Origin: Bhargavaea beijingensis
GTDB lineage: Bacteria > Bacillota > Bacilli > Bacillales_A > Planococcaceae
DNA: 37,999 nt
NCBI RefSeq assembly: GCF_900101985.1
Contig: NZ_FNAR01000024.1
Span: 1 to 37,999, forward strand
Direction: 5' to 3'
Under the pieces are notes generated by a model. That model did not search any database, was not told where the DNA came from, and saw only the letters and a program-made list of their open reading frames with translations. A program made the translations under genes and the position numbers. Shown piece by piece: positions 30,237-37,820 of this stretch. Position 1 is the first letter of the stretch. Each line of letters opens with the position of its first letter.

Positions 30237-31010
30237 TTGTCATACATTTTCGAAGAGCTGAAGAGGGCATTTTGGTCTCCGGCTATGTTGATTGCATCAT
30301 TATTATCCATTTTCATGTTTATCGGGGGATTCATTGAATATATCAGCTGGCTGCCAAGTGGTCAGTTATCATTACTTTATCTATTTCTATCCGGATACAA
30401 TTCAGGAACCGCCAATACACTTGCTCTTGCTTTCCCTATTTTGGCCTGTCTTCCTTTTGTCGCGAGCTATGTGCAGGATGAAAATAACCATCTGACGAAT
30501 TATATATCTATCCGCACTTCTGAGCGGACATATAAAACGATAAAATTCTTCATAACTGGTTTAACGGGCGGAGTCGCGGTGGCGATTGGACCGGTGGTTG
30601 GTTTTATGATTCTTTCTGTTTTAAGCTTCGTTTTTCAACTTCCTTTGGAAGGTGAGGGCCTGGAAACAGCTGAAATGTTCCATTCCATGGGTATTGCTTC
30701 CCCGCATCTCATGATCCTTTTGATCATCCTTACGATTTTTGGCTGCGGATTCACACTGGCATCATTTGGGCTTGGGTTATCTGTTTTTGTGAAAAACACT
30801 TATTTGGCAGTCTTGATGCCTTTCGTTTTTTATCTCATAACCAGTACAGTTTTTATTGACATTAACCCTCTATTAAATGCACAAATTTTATACGATATTA
30901 ATAAAACAGGTATGGGAAGTTGGCCGAGAGTTGCTTATGCCGCAATCCTGATCATTATCGGGGCAGTAAGTTTTTTTGGCGGTGGGAGAAAAATTGAATA
31001 TACGAGATAA
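30237..31010 (+). CDS. ABC-2-like permease 1 of the island
   Basis: About 257 residues and six hydrophobic helices. Start chosen at TTG 30237 (LSYIFEELKRAFWSP...), five bases after GGCGGTG. A TTG at 30180 is in frame but has no site and lies in the palindrome. The N-terminal amphipathic ELKRAFWSPAMLI followed by a hydrophobic helix is typical of ABC-2 permeases. Other landmarks: YVQDENNHLTNYISIR after helix 2, a cytoplasmic loop-like segment of such permeases. Exact family not recognised (DUF2705-like is possible). It overlaps the next gene by 17 bases. Confidence 0.78.
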   Translation: MSYIFEELKRAFWSPAMLIASLLSIFMFIGGFIEYISWLPSGQLSLLYLFLSGYNSGTANTLALAFPILACLPFVASYVQDENNHLTNYISIRTSERTYKTIKFFITGLTGGVAVAIGPVVGFMILSVLSFVFQLPLEGEGLETAEMFHSMGIASPHLMILLIILTIFGCGFTLASFGLGLSVFVKNTYLAVLMPFVFYLITSTVFIDINPLLNAQILYDINKTGMGSWPRVAYAAILIIIGAVSFFGGGRKIEYTR

Positions 31011-31803
31011 GATAGAGTTGCTGCGTACGATCGGCATACGGTCTGCACTGGCAGCTTTTGGTCTAATAATCGTCTTTACATCCAATCATTTATTTGATGT
31101 GTTGGAACTGTCCAAAAATGTGAATGGTTACGATCACTTCTTACAAGTATTTGGGTTTTTATCGATCTCGTACTCGATTGTACCCATATTTTTAATGGTA
31201 TTGTTAGTTTACTTTTCGAAAATGCAGATAAGACCCTATATTAGTTTACGCTATGGAAGCACGACAGCATGGGTTTCATCTGAAATGATGCTGATCGGAT
31301 TGCTGAGTGTTGCCACTGTGCTGGCGTTCGTTTGTATCTGTTTTTTGCAGTCTTTACTCACCCTTGGCTTTAAAGGTGGTTGGAGCGAACACGCGAAAAA
31401 TTATTATGAGTACTTTGAGGTGTTTTTAAATCTCCATCATCCGGTTCAATACATCATCGTTACGGTCATTTGTACGGCATTCCTTCTTTTTGTGTTAGGT
31501 TTGATTTTTTTCATCTGTTTTCTGAAATTGAGGAACATCATAGCGTCATTGGTAATTGTCGTTCTCTGTTGGATGTTCAATAACTTAGTAACGATAGGGA
31601 AAATCGGAGTGCTTTCTCCCTGGTTGTTTACGGATCATGTAGATCTCTTCACTTACATGTATAGACATAAAATTTCTCAATCATCTTTTCCGTATCAAAT
31701 AATAATCTACTGGTTGATTTTAACTGGGGTGCTCATCGCTATTTGCATTCGCATAGCGAAAACGGAGGACTTGATATTCGGAAAGGAAAACGTTCATGGG
31801 TAA
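30994..31803 (+). CDS. ABC-2-like permease 2 of the island
   Basis: 269 residues from TTG 30994, four bases after GGTGGGAGA; an upstream in-frame TTG at 30976 would put this site inside the gene. About six membrane helices. It shares the layout of its neighbours: a basic N-terminal helix, IRPYISLRYGSTTAWVSSEM after helix 2, then four more helices. No family recognised. It overlaps permease 1 at its start and permease 3 by eight bases at its end, so translation of the whole set is coupled. Confidence 0.78.
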   Translation: MNIRDKIELLRTIGIRSALAAFGLIIVFTSNHLFDVLELSKNVNGYDHFLQVFGFLSISYSIVPIFLMVLLVYFSKMQIRPYISLRYGSTTAWVSSEMMLIGLLSVATVLAFVCICFLQSLLTLGFKGGWSEHAKNYYEYFEVFLNLHHPVQYIIVTVICTAFLLFVLGLIFFICFLKLRNIIASLVIVVLCWMFNNLVTIGKIGVLSPWLFTDHVDLFTYMYRHKISQSSFPYQIIIYWLILTGVLIAICIRIAKTEDLIFGKENVHG

Positions 31804-32593
31804 TTTACTCCGATATCACTATCGTTTATTAATTTGCACTCCAACTCTTTTGGTAGTGCCGGCTGCATTTTTGCTGAATGCTGTGATTGCTGGCATTTCG
31901 AATGATTGGAAACTACCGTACAGCGGTCTGAAGTCCGTTGCTTTTCTGCTCTATTTGCCGACTAACCCGTCGTTTGATTTGGTCCGTTGGTTGCTAATAT
32001 TGACTCCCTATTTATTAATAACGGGCCTGTATCTTCATGATGAATTTACGGGACGTTTCGTTAATGTGTCCATTCAATCCAAGAGGTCAACTTTATGGTT
32101 GGATTCCTTTTTGATCGTAATGACCTTATTTATTACTGTTGGAACAATACTGGGGTTCTGTATTAATATGATGGCCGGATTTTTAATCAATGATGGCGGA
32201 GAAGCGGTTTGGATGGAAGGCTCAATGTTTGAAAAAGTGAATGCAGTCAATTTATTAGTAAGAGAGTTTATTCTAATGAATGGATCTGCAATGATTGCTG
32301 TGCTGACAAATATCTTATTGACACTGCTGTTTAGAAATATGGGCGTAGCCACACTTCTTACTGTGACCAGTATCATTGTCTCATTTGCAGTTGCCCGATT
32401 AGCAACCCCTCTCATCCCTTGGCTGCCAATCAATATGGGGTTGACTGCCTTCAATGAAATTCAGCCTTTTTCTCTTTTCCATGGAACAACAGTGAGTGTT
32501 GCAATGATTGTAATCTTGATCGCATTGATCCGATTAGTATTCCGATATCGGCTGGAAAGTTTATTTATTGAAGGACTTAAGCAGGAAGGGTGA
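31796..32593 (+). CDS. ABC-2-like permease 3 of the island
   Basis: 265 residues, six membrane helices. LLRYHYRLLICTPTLLVVPAAFL at the N-terminus, then YLHDEFTGRFVNVSIQSKRSTLWLDSFLI in the equivalent place to the loop of the other two permeases, which suggests the three are distant paralogues. Start at the ATG after AAAGGA. It ends three bases before the ATPase start codon. Function as export or immunity channel is inferred from the ATPase next door. Confidence 0.78.
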   Translation: MGNLLRYHYRLLICTPTLLVVPAAFLLNAVIAGISNDWKLPYSGLKSVAFLLYLPTNPSFDLVRWLLILTPYLLITGLYLHDEFTGRFVNVSIQSKRSTLWLDSFLIVMTLFITVGTILGFCINMMAGFLINDGGEAVWMEGSMFEKVNAVNLLVREFILMNGSAMIAVLTNILLTLLFRNMGVATLLTVTSIIVSFAVARLATPLIPWLPINMGLTAFNEIQPFSLFHGTTVSVAMIVILIALIRLVFRYRLESLFIEGLKQEG

Positions 32594-32596
32594 AGT

Positions 32597-33250
32597 GTGC
32601 CAATGATCATTGAAATCAATCATGTTACGAAGACTGTAAAGGGCAATGATTTATTGAAAGATATCGACTTGAGGATAACGAAACCGGGAGTCTATGGAGT
32701 GATCGGACGGAACGGCTCGGGGAAAAGCGTTCTATTTAAGACAATTGCAGGTCTGTTGCGACCAACGACGGGAGAAGTGAAAGTTTTCGGCGAGAAAGTA
32801 GGCAATGGCAGGTTCCCTAAACACTTTGGTGCTTTATTTGATCTCCCGGGCTTTGTCCCGCGGTATACTGCTTTTAATAACCTAAAGCTTCTTGCCTCAA
32901 TACGGGGGATAATCAGTACAGAGGATATACGGCAGGTGATCAGCAAAGTTGGATTGGACCCTGATGATCGGCGCCCGGTTAAAAAATATTCTTACGGCAT
33001 GCGACAACGGCTGGGCATAGCGCAGGCCATCATGGAAAATCCAAGCCTTCTGATTTTGGACGAACCCATGAATGGCCTTGATGAAACAGGTGTAGAAGAA
33101 ATTAGGGGAATGATCTTGGAGTTTAAAAAACAAGGCATGACCGTTCTCATTGCCAGTCATAACTCCGAGGATATCAAACTGCTGTGCGATCAAGTTTACC
33201 GAATGGATCAGGGCAAGCTAACACTTCATCAAACTGAGACAGTATCCTAA
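32597..33250 (+). CDS. ABC transporter ATPase of the island
   Basis: 217 residues, one complete ATP-binding domain: Walker A GRNGSGKS (37-44), a Q-loop region shortened to ALFDLPGFVP, signature YSYGMRQRLG (the usual LSGG is replaced, as in many drug and bacteriocin ABC-2 ATPases), Walker B LLILDEPMNGLD, and the switch histidine in ASHNSED. A GTG start at 32597, six bases after GGAAGGG, is preferred over the ATG at 32603. It is the only ATPase for three permeases, so it likely energises one complex of mixed permeases. Followed by a terminator. Confidence 0.9.
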   Translation: MPMIIEINHVTKTVKGNDLLKDIDLRITKPGVYGVIGRNGSGKSVLFKTIAGLLRPTTGEVKVFGEKVGNGRFPKHFGALFDLPGFVPRYTAFNNLKLLASIRGIISTEDIRQVISKVGLDPDDRRPVKKYSYGMRQRLGIAQAIMENPSLLILDEPMNGLDETGVEEIRGMILEFKKQGMTVLIASHNSEDIKLLCDQVYRMDQGKLTLHQTETVS

Positions 33251-33276
33251 AGCAAATAGAAAGTAAAATGGTTGGG

Positions 33277-33311
33277 ACAGCCCGTGCGTCGGATCGCAGG
33301 GGTTGTTTTTT
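33277..33311 (+). terminator. Terminator of the island operon
   Basis: Twelve-base stem with one G/G mismatch (ACAGCCCGTGCG/CGCAGGGGTTGT) and a T6 tract. Its last 13 bases repeat the end of the exporter terminator at 29502-29513. Confidence 0.85.
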
Positions 33312-33312
33312 G

Positions 33313-33387
33313 TTAAAAGGGCCGGGTGAGGGCGAGGTTGATCAGATAGATGGTGAGTGCCATCAGATTGAGACCGGGGGTCAGAGC
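33313..33387 (-). pseudogene. Possible C-terminal remnant of a membrane-protein gene
   Basis: A minus-strand frame of 25 codons reads ALTPGLNLMALTIYLINLAL and ends TRPF-stop. It is G+C-rich like the host genome, hydrophobic, and lacks a start or ribosome binding site; a stop codon lies three codons upstream. It could be the tail of a gene truncated when the island arrived, but it is short and could be chance. Confidence 0.3.
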
Positions 33388-33407
33388 TGGAAAAGATCAT
33401 TAGCTTG

Positions 33408-33436
33408 TTGCTTTTCCCCTTCCATTCTCGTATAAT
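33408..33436 (+). promoter_or_regulatory. Promoter of the MFS gene at 33478
   Basis: TTGCTT-N17-TATAAT, 41 bases before the ATG. Confidence 0.75.
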
Positions 33437-33477
33437 TCGAATGTCGAAATAAACGGAAAACGAAGGAGCTCCCTCCA

Positions 33478-34755
33478 ATGATGGCCTGGCTCAAAGACTG
33501 GAAAACCAAAATTTCGGGGTTCAGCCGCAACGTCCGGCTGTTCATGCTGGCGAATATCCTTATCCAAATCGGGATGGGGGTATTCGCGGTTATGTACAAC
33601 CTGTATATCAAGGCGCTCGGCATGCCGGAGACCGTGAACGGGAACGTCATCTCGATGACCGCGCTTGCAACGGCGATCATTCTCGTGCCGGCCGGACTGC
33701 TCAGTGACCGGTTCGGCAGGAAGTGGCTGCTCATCGGCGGGTCGGCGCTCACGATGCTGACCCTGTTCTACCGGGCTGTGGAAACAGCGGAAGGCACGCT
33801 CGTGGCCGCCGCGTTCGTCACCGGCCTGACGATGGCGTTCGTCCAGGTGTCGGGCGTGCCGTTCCTCGCGGAAAACTCCACCGCCTCGGAACGGGTCCAT
33901 CTGTTCAGCATTTATTTCTCGCTCGTCACCGTTGCGGGTGTGATTGGAAGCCTCGGCGGCGGCGTGATCGCGGATCTGCTTGAGAAAACATTCGGCCTGC
34001 CCGTCGTGGAATCGATCCGCTGGTCGCTCATCGCCGGAGCGGCGATCTTTGCTGCGGGCATCGGGCCGCTGTTTTTCCTGAGTTCCGGAAAAGCGGTGCA
34101 AGAAGACAAAGAGGCGACGCCCGCAAGGATTCCCGAGCCGCCTTCCGAAGAGGACCCGGCGGATGCCGCGCTCGGCCGGAATGCCCGGCTCATCTTCCAT
34201 CTGGGGATCGCCAATCTGCTCATCGGCTTCGGTTCGGGTCTCGTCATTCCGTATCTGAACCTATACTTCGCGAACCGGTTCGGTGCATCGAACGCCTACA
34301 TCGGCCTCATCCTGTCGCTCGGATCCGCCATGACGGCCGTCGCGATGATGATCGGCCCGGCGCTCGTCAAGCGCGTCGGCAAGGTGAAAGCGCTCATCTT
34401 CTTCCAGCTCGCGTCGATCCCGTTCCTGTTCCTCACCGCCTACACAATGTCGCTCGGCCTCGCCTCGCTCGGATTCCTCATGCGCCAGGCACTCATGAAC
34501 GCAGGCAACCCGATCCAGAGCGCCATCTCGATGGAAATCGTCCACGACAAATACAAAGGCCTCGCCAACTCCGTCAATCAGACCGTCTTCCAGGCCGGCT
34601 GGGCCGCGATGGGACCGGTATCCGCAGGCCTGGTCGTCGCCTATGGCTCCTATTGGGGATACGCATGGGCGTTCACGATCACGGGTGTGCTGTATATGAT
34701 TTCGTCAACGTACTATTATCTGGTGTTCGGCAGGAGGAAGCTGGCGGGGGAGTAA
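33478..34755 (+). CDS. MFS transporter
   Basis: 425 residues, 12 membrane helices with a charged central loop (residues ~205-235, KEATPARIPEPPSEEDPAD). Motif A in loop 2-3 is GLLSDRFGRKWL, typical of MFS; the second half has a weaker copy (LVKRVGKVKAL). No drug-family-specific motif recognised, so the substrate is unknown; DHA1-like or sugar/metabolite export are options. Ribosome binding site AAGGAG. Composition returns to the G+C-rich host type here. It ends 19 bases from the convergent anti-sigma gene, and no clear terminator is seen between them. Confidence 0.88.
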   Translation: MMAWLKDWKTKISGFSRNVRLFMLANILIQIGMGVFAVMYNLYIKALGMPETVNGNVISMTALATAIILVPAGLLSDRFGRKWLLIGGSALTMLTLFYRAVETAEGTLVAAAFVTGLTMAFVQVSGVPFLAENSTASERVHLFSIYFSLVTVAGVIGSLGGGVIADLLEKTFGLPVVESIRWSLIAGAAIFAAGIGPLFFLSSGKAVQEDKEATPARIPEPPSEEDPADAALGRNARLIFHLGIANLLIGFGSGLVIPYLNLYFANRFGASNAYIGLILSLGSAMTAVAMMIGPALVKRVGKVKALIFFQLASIPFLFLTAYTMSLGLASLGFLMRQALMNAGNPIQSAISMEIVHDKYKGLANSVNQTVFQAGWAAMGPVSAGLVVAYGSYWGYAWAFTITGVLYMISSTYYYLVFGRRKLAGE

Positions 34756-34774
34756 TTCGGGCAGACGGCCTTCC

Positions 34775-35500
34775 TTAACCTGTCCCCGCCACTTTTTTCC
34801 CGCGCGGCTGGCGGCTGGTGTCATCGGGTTCTACGGTGATTCCGATTTGATCAAACCGGATGTCTTTTTTTAGGCTGAATGATAATGTGCCTGTACCTTT
34901 TCGATCCGGCTTGAAAATGCCGGCGTTTTCCCGTTCTCCGTCCTTCAGCAACCAGACCTGATAAACTTCCGAGCCTTTTAATGCCGGCATGTTCCTCATT
35001 TGAACAATCAATTTCTTTGACTTATCTTCCTGGATCACCGCGGCGATTCCGGTTAACTCTCTCTGATTGATATCTGTGCCTTCAAAAGACCAGGTATTGA
35101 GCGTTTGGGTGGCGATTTGATCTGTTTGTAAGGCTGCTTTGAACTCCTGGAAGTAGGGGCTGTTCAAGCCGAGAAAACAGATCACTGCCGCCATGGCCAG
35201 CACAAGTCCGCTCGTCAGCGGGGTGAACTGTTTTTTTAATGAATCCAGCCAGGAGGCGGGACGGGAAGAAGGGCGTTCAGATTCTGTGGCCAGGACATAT
35301 TCCATGACCTCTTTCTTTAGGGCGGCAGGCACTTCTTTTTCCTTAAAGTCATATTGAAGGAAATTCCAGGCGCCGCTCATGTCAGAGTACTCTTCAGAAC
35401 AGGTTTTACATTGATCCAGATGATGTTTGAATTGTTTTTCCTCCTTTTCGGTCAGTTCGCCTGCAATATACGGAATCAGCTGTTTGCATGGGCCGTCCAT
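34775..35500 (-). CDS. Anti-sigma factor, zinc-finger RskA-like
   Basis: 241 residues: an N-terminal anti-sigma zinc domain with H27-x3-C31-x2-C34 (HLDQCKTC) and an additional C5, one membrane helix (~95-113, LTSGLVLAMAAVICFLG), and an extracytoplasmic RskA C-terminal domain (VQMRNMPALKGSEVYQVWLLKDG, SFSLKKDIRFDQIGITVEPDD). It should hold the ECF sigma factor of the preceding gene at the membrane until an outside signal leads to its cleavage or release. The start follows GGGGGAG and lies one base after the sigma stop: same operon, coupled translation. Confidence 0.92.
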   Translation of the reverse strand: MDGPCKQLIPYIAGELTEKEEKQFKHHLDQCKTCSEEYSDMSGAWNFLQYDFKEKEVPAALKKEVMEYVLATESERPSSRPASWLDSLKKQFTPLTSGLVLAMAAVICFLGLNSPYFQEFKAALQTDQIATQTLNTWSFEGTDINQRELTGIAAVIQEDKSKKLIVQMRNMPALKGSEVYQVWLLKDGERENAGIFKPDRKGTGTLSFSLKKDIRFDQIGITVEPDDTSRQPRGKKVAGTG

Positions 35501-35501
35501 C

Positions 35502-36056
35502 TTATCTCTCCCCCAGTTCCAAATGTCTTTTTAATCGCTTCAGCGATTGATGAAGCCTGCTTTTGATGGTTCCGACGGGTTCATTTTCAATCTGGGCGAT
35601 CTCCGTCAGGGAGTAGCCTTGCCAATACAGGAGATGGATCAGCCGATACTGGGCGGAACTGAGCCTGCTTTTTGCAGCAGACAACTCATCCTGAAGCAAG
35701 CCGGCTGCAGCCTCATCTGACACCGCGGAGGATTCCTGAGGGGAGGGATTCATCATGTTGATCTGCTTCTCGCGATGGATCCGTTCCTTCCGGATATAAT
35801 CAATGCAAATGTTCCGATTGATCGTGAGGATCCAGTTTACGAAGCTTCCTTTTTCGGAGTCATAGCCGCTCTTTGTTGTCCATAGTCTCAAAAACACGAG
35901 TTGAACCACTTCTTTCGTACTTTCTTCATTTCCGTTCATGAACTTAAAGGTGAATCCATAAATCAGTTTAATGTACCGATCGTAAATTTCTTCAAGAGCA
36001 GATGATTTCTTTTCCTTGATTAATTTCATTAGTTCTTCATCGCTTTTGTCAGTCAA
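35502..36056 (-). CDS. ECF RNA polymerase sigma factor
   Basis: 184 residues. Region 2 (~22-90, YDRYIKLIYGFTFKFM ... FVNWILTINRNICIDYIRKER) and region 4 (~125-180) with the helix-turn-helix YSLTEIAQIENEPVGTIKSRL. It pairs with the RskA-like anti-sigma factor directly downstream. The start is TTG at 36056; a two-codon frame ATG-ACT-TGA, better placed from GGGGG, overlaps it (see findings). Target promoters are not known; the two lipoprotein genes upstream on the same strand are plausible members of its regulon. Confidence 0.93.
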   Translation of the reverse strand: MTDKSDEELMKLIKEKKSSALEEIYDRYIKLIYGFTFKFMNGNEESTKEVVQLVFLRLWTTKSGYDSEKGSFVNWILTINRNICIDYIRKERIHREKQINMMNPSPQESSAVSDEAAAGLLQDELSAAKSRLSSAQYRLIHLLYWQGYSLTEIAQIENEPVGTIKSRLHQSLKRLKRHLELGER

Positions 36057-36093
36057 GTCATGGTTGCCCCCTTCGTTCTGAAAACAAGGAGGA

Positions 36094-36115
36094 ACTGTTG
36101 TGTAAACACAACAGT
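36094..36115 (-). other. Hairpin between the Yx(FWY)xxD lipoprotein and sigma genes
   Basis: ACTGTTGTGT/ACACAACAGT with an AA spacer. No T run directly after it on the minus strand; a weak terminator or processing hairpin that could lower sigma expression. Confidence 0.55.
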
Positions 36116-36125
36116 CCCGTTCAGA

Positions 36126-36647
36126 TTACTTGAATTCCGTATCTTTAGTAACGATGTACCAGGCGTCTTTGGCTCCCTGCCCGTTTACATCTCCCTGTTC
36201 TTGATCTTTCTTGAAGTAATAAAGCGGGTAGTCTTTATAAGTGACCTGTGTTTCGCCGGTGTCCTGTCTCGTCACGGTTCCAAAGTCTTTTTCATCATAG
36301 CCCTCGGGAACACCTGTGACGTCCTCGTTGAACGGCGGCCAATTTTCCAGACAATCTTCCGTGCAATTGCTTTTTCCGGGCTCATCATTTGTGAAGTAAT
36401 AGAGTGTCATGCCTTCTGAATCGGCAAGATATTCTCCGTGCTGATCGTCGCTGAGAAGCTGCAGGCCCATGGTTCCATTTTGTGCCTCGCTGTTTTCCTC
36501 TGATGTATTCCCATCTCCTGTATTCTCGGCAACGTTTCCTTGGTCGGCCTCTTTTGCTTGATCTTCATTGTCGTTGCCGGAGCTTCCGCAAGCACCCAGT
36601 AAAACGGCTATCCCGAGAAGGGCCAAGAACTGCATCATTTTGTTCAT
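36126..36647 (-). CDS. Lipoprotein with Yx(FWY)xxD repeats (COG4315-like)
   Basis: 173 residues. Lipobox LLGAC (C20), then a disordered acidic linker (~22-60, NDNEDQAKEADQ...), then two secreted-repeat motifs: EGMTLYYFTNDEPGKSNC and KDYPLYYFKKDQEQGD, with the associated CTEDCLENWPPF cysteine pair. This is the family of predicted lipoproteins with the conserved Yx(FWY)xxD motif; its function is unknown. Such genes frequently neighbour ECF sigma/anti-sigma genes. Ribosome binding site GGGAGTGA. It follows the AcfC-like gene by 18 bases, so the two form an operon. Confidence 0.9.
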   Translation of the reverse strand: MNKMMQFLALLGIAVLLGACGSSGNDNEDQAKEADQGNVAENTGDGNTSEENSEAQNGTMGLQLLSDDQHGEYLADSEGMTLYYFTNDEPGKSNCTEDCLENWPPFNEDVTGVPEGYDEKDFGTVTRQDTGETQVTYKDYPLYYFKKDQEQGDVNGQGAKDAWYIVTKDTEFK

Positions 36648-36665
36648 ATTAGATCACTCCCGTTT

Positions 36666-37454
36666 TTATTTCCATCCCCATTTCTGAAACACTTGATGGG
36701 ACGGATCCGTTTTTAGAAATTCGATGAATTGCTTTGCGTCTTTTTTCTGGTCGGAATCTGCTGCAATGGCGATCGGTGTACCCCGGTAGAGTTTTTCCTC
36801 TTCAGGAAGCTCGACCAGATCCGTAACGTCTTTTAACCGGTGATGCCACGATTCGTATGTGATCCAGGCATCGTGTTTGTTATGTTTTTTCCACAACTCG
36901 ATGGCTTTCGCACTGTTGGGCACGGATAGGTCGATATTGTTGCTGATGCCGGGAATCAGCCCTTTCCGGCCCGCCAAGTCTTCCCAGAGCCCCAGCTGGC
37001 CGGCACCATTGACATCCAGTATTTTGACGCCTTCTTTAGTCAAATCCTCAAGTGATCGGATGTTTTTCGGATTGCCTTTTCTGACCAATATTCCTGCAGC
37101 CCGTGGATATAGTTCTTCGATTGTCTTTTCATCGATTAGTTCCGGATGTTCAAGCATCGTGTTGCGAAGCATATAGTGTGACCCTCCATACACAAGGTCA
37201 GCTTGCTGCTTTGCTTCTTTGATCCACTTGGATTCGGGGCCGGCGGTGACCTTTACCGGTATGCCGGTCTCCTCCGTGAATTTTTCTGCCAGCTCTTCCA
37301 TAGGCCCCAAAGGCCCTCCAGGTCCGTATACATACAAGGTGTTTTCGGCCTCTCCGGATGATTGTGCTTCCGGTGTTTCCGTTCTGCCGCATCCCCACAA
37401 AAACAATGGAATGAGAAGAAGCAGGATGATCCATGATTGGGTCTTTTTCAACAA
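36666..37454 (-). CDS. AcfC-like extracytoplasmic binding lipoprotein
   Basis: 262 residues. Lipoprotein signal with LFLWGC (C22). Mature part: YVYGPGGPLGPMEELAEKF, VTAGPESKWIKEAKQQADL, YPRAAGILVRKGNPKNI, DVNGAGQLGLWEDLAGR and DAWITYESW, the pattern of AcfC (accessory colonization factor) and molybdate/sulfate-type binding proteins. It likely binds an oxyanion or small carboxylate outside the membrane; no permease is adjacent, so it may serve a distant transporter or act as a sensor. Start chosen at TTG 37454, eight bases after AAGGAG; neighbouring TTGs are worse placed and the long N-terminal frame would bury the signal peptide. Confidence 0.87.
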   Translation of the reverse strand: MLKKTQSWIILLLLIPLFLWGCGRTETPEAQSSGEAENTLYVYGPGGPLGPMEELAEKFTEETGIPVKVTAGPESKWIKEAKQQADLVYGGSHYMLRNTMLEHPELIDEKTIEELYPRAAGILVRKGNPKNIRSLEDLTKEGVKILDVNGAGQLGLWEDLAGRKGLIPGISNNIDLSVPNSAKAIELWKKHNKHDAWITYESWHHRLKDVTDLVELPEEEKLYRGTPIAIAADSDQKKDAKQFIEFLKTDPSHQVFQKWGWK

Positions 37455-37487
37455 TTCCAACTCTCCTTTCCGAGAAAATTCGGTCTT

Positions 37488-37515
37488 ATTATAAGAAACG
37501 GACGGGGTGTCTGAA
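37488..37515 (-). promoter_or_regulatory. Promoter of the acfC-like operon
   Basis: Minus-strand TTCAGA-N16-TATAAT, 33 bases before the start codon. Confidence 0.55.
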
Positions 37516-37563
37516 TGGTTTGATTTTTTAAAATTAGATATTGCCACTGTCGGGCTGAGCGGG

Positions 37564-37601
37564 AAAAACCTCCACGCCCGATTCGGACGTGGAGGTTTTT
37601 T
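37564..37601. terminator. Bidirectional terminator
   Basis: Thirteen-base stem AAAAACCTCCACG/CGTGGAGGTTTTT. It closes the small gene at 37607-37756 and insulates the acfC promoter. Confidence 0.92.
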
Positions 37602-37606
37602 AGCAC

Positions 37607-37756
37607 TTATCGTTTCTGATTGTCAGCAGTATTGATCATACGGTTCTGCTCGTTCGGCTCGCGGGCCTTGTCCTTCATCGCTTCCTGCTCGCGCCGCTGC
37701 TGTTCGTTCAGTTTATCTTTCTCTTCGAAGTTGTTCTGCGATTTACTGTCTGCCAT
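37607..37756 (-). CDS. Small hydrophilic protein, 49 residues
   Basis: MADSKSQNNFEEKDKLNEQQ followed by RREQEAMKDKAREPNEQNRM and a short tail; rich in Glu, Lys, Gln, Arg and Asn, with no hydrophobic core, so probably disordered or one charged helix. The ribosome binding site AAGGAGG is perfect. The frame is open upstream through the repeat array, but that is by chance. Similar short charged proteins in Bacillales include spore or stress proteins; no family is recognised. Ends just before a strong terminator. Confidence 0.75.
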   Translation of the reverse strand: MADSKSQNNFEEKDKLNEQQRREQEAMKDKAREPNEQNRMINTADNQKR

Positions 37757-37820
37757 CGGGAATTCCTCCTTCCGGTGATACTTGGAGTATTCCCGGCAGA
37801 TGACGATATCAAACGGTCTG

